Source: an uncultured Alphaproteobacteria bacterium
Lineage (GTDB): Bacteria; Pseudomonadota; Alphaproteobacteria; Rickettsiales; UBA1997
Length of the DNA: 5,539 bases
NCBI GenBank assembly: GCA_903927415.1
Contig: CAIYMZ010000048.1
Coordinates: forward strand, 1-5,539
Direction of reading: 5' to 3'
Shown here: positions 5,531 through 5,539 of the stretch, in pieces
Layout of the letters: each line of letters begins with the position of its first letter
How positions within the stretch are numbered: the stretch's first letter is position 1
Notes under the pieces: model-generated
What the model was told of the DNA's origin: nothing
The model's input: only the letters and a program-made list of their open reading frames with translations
Databases searched by the model: none
Position numbers and translations under genes: made by a program

Positions 5531-5539
5531 ATGGACGTC
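5531..5539 (+). CDS. Start of an unidentified gene (cut by the window edge)
   Basis: ATG GAC GTC (Met-Asp-Val) follows a strong Shine-Dalgarno sequence and a non-coding gap of about 115 nt after hpf. Only three codons are visible, so nothing can be said about the product. ptsN often follows hpf in proteobacteria and is one candidate, but this is inference from typical gene order only. Confidence 0.45.

Overview
The window reads as a chromosomal segment of an AT-rich alphaproteobacterium. A Rickettsiales- or Holosporales-like lineage or a streamlined relative would fit, but the exact group cannot be fixed from this sequence. The main evidence is a Tim44-domain protein of the TimA type, which is characteristic of alphaproteobacteria and mitochondria. 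An alphaproteobacterial-looking HPF, with an RRYKEKIK segment at the end of its S30AE domain, and an AcnA-type aconitase agree with this. All genes lie on the + strand.

Layout. Positions 1-1180 hold the 3' part of a gene for a charged, repetitive, coiled-coil protein of unknown function; its start lies upstream of the window. The gap at 1181-1303 carries two consecutive hairpin-plus-T-run structures (1226-1251 and 1261-1291), and the second is a near-ideal intrinsic terminator. A complete tRNA-His(GUG) follows at 1304-1381, with an encoded G-1 and CCA. Then come timA (1418-2113, membrane-anchored Tim44-domain protein), acnA (2125-4779, aconitate hydratase) and long-form hpf (4796-5413, ribosome hibernation factor), with gaps of 11 and 16 nt between the three genes. 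The run from tRNA-His to hpf is probably one transcription unit. A pair of inverted REP-like palindromes (5418-5488) closes it. A new gene appears to begin at 5531 behind a strong Shine-Dalgarno sequence and runs off the right edge.

How the parts fit. The central block is housekeeping: histidine decoding, a membrane-associated Tim44-like factor, the citrate-to-isocitrate step of the TCA cycle, and ribosome dimerisation at rest. No defence system, CRISPR array, prophage or transposase gene is visible. The least explained items are the repetitive coiled-coil protein with no recognised family, the palindromic region between it and the tRNA, and a REP-like palindrome flanked by a perfect 10-bp direct repeat that includes the hpf stop codon. 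I did not find convincing evidence of a new multi-gene system here.
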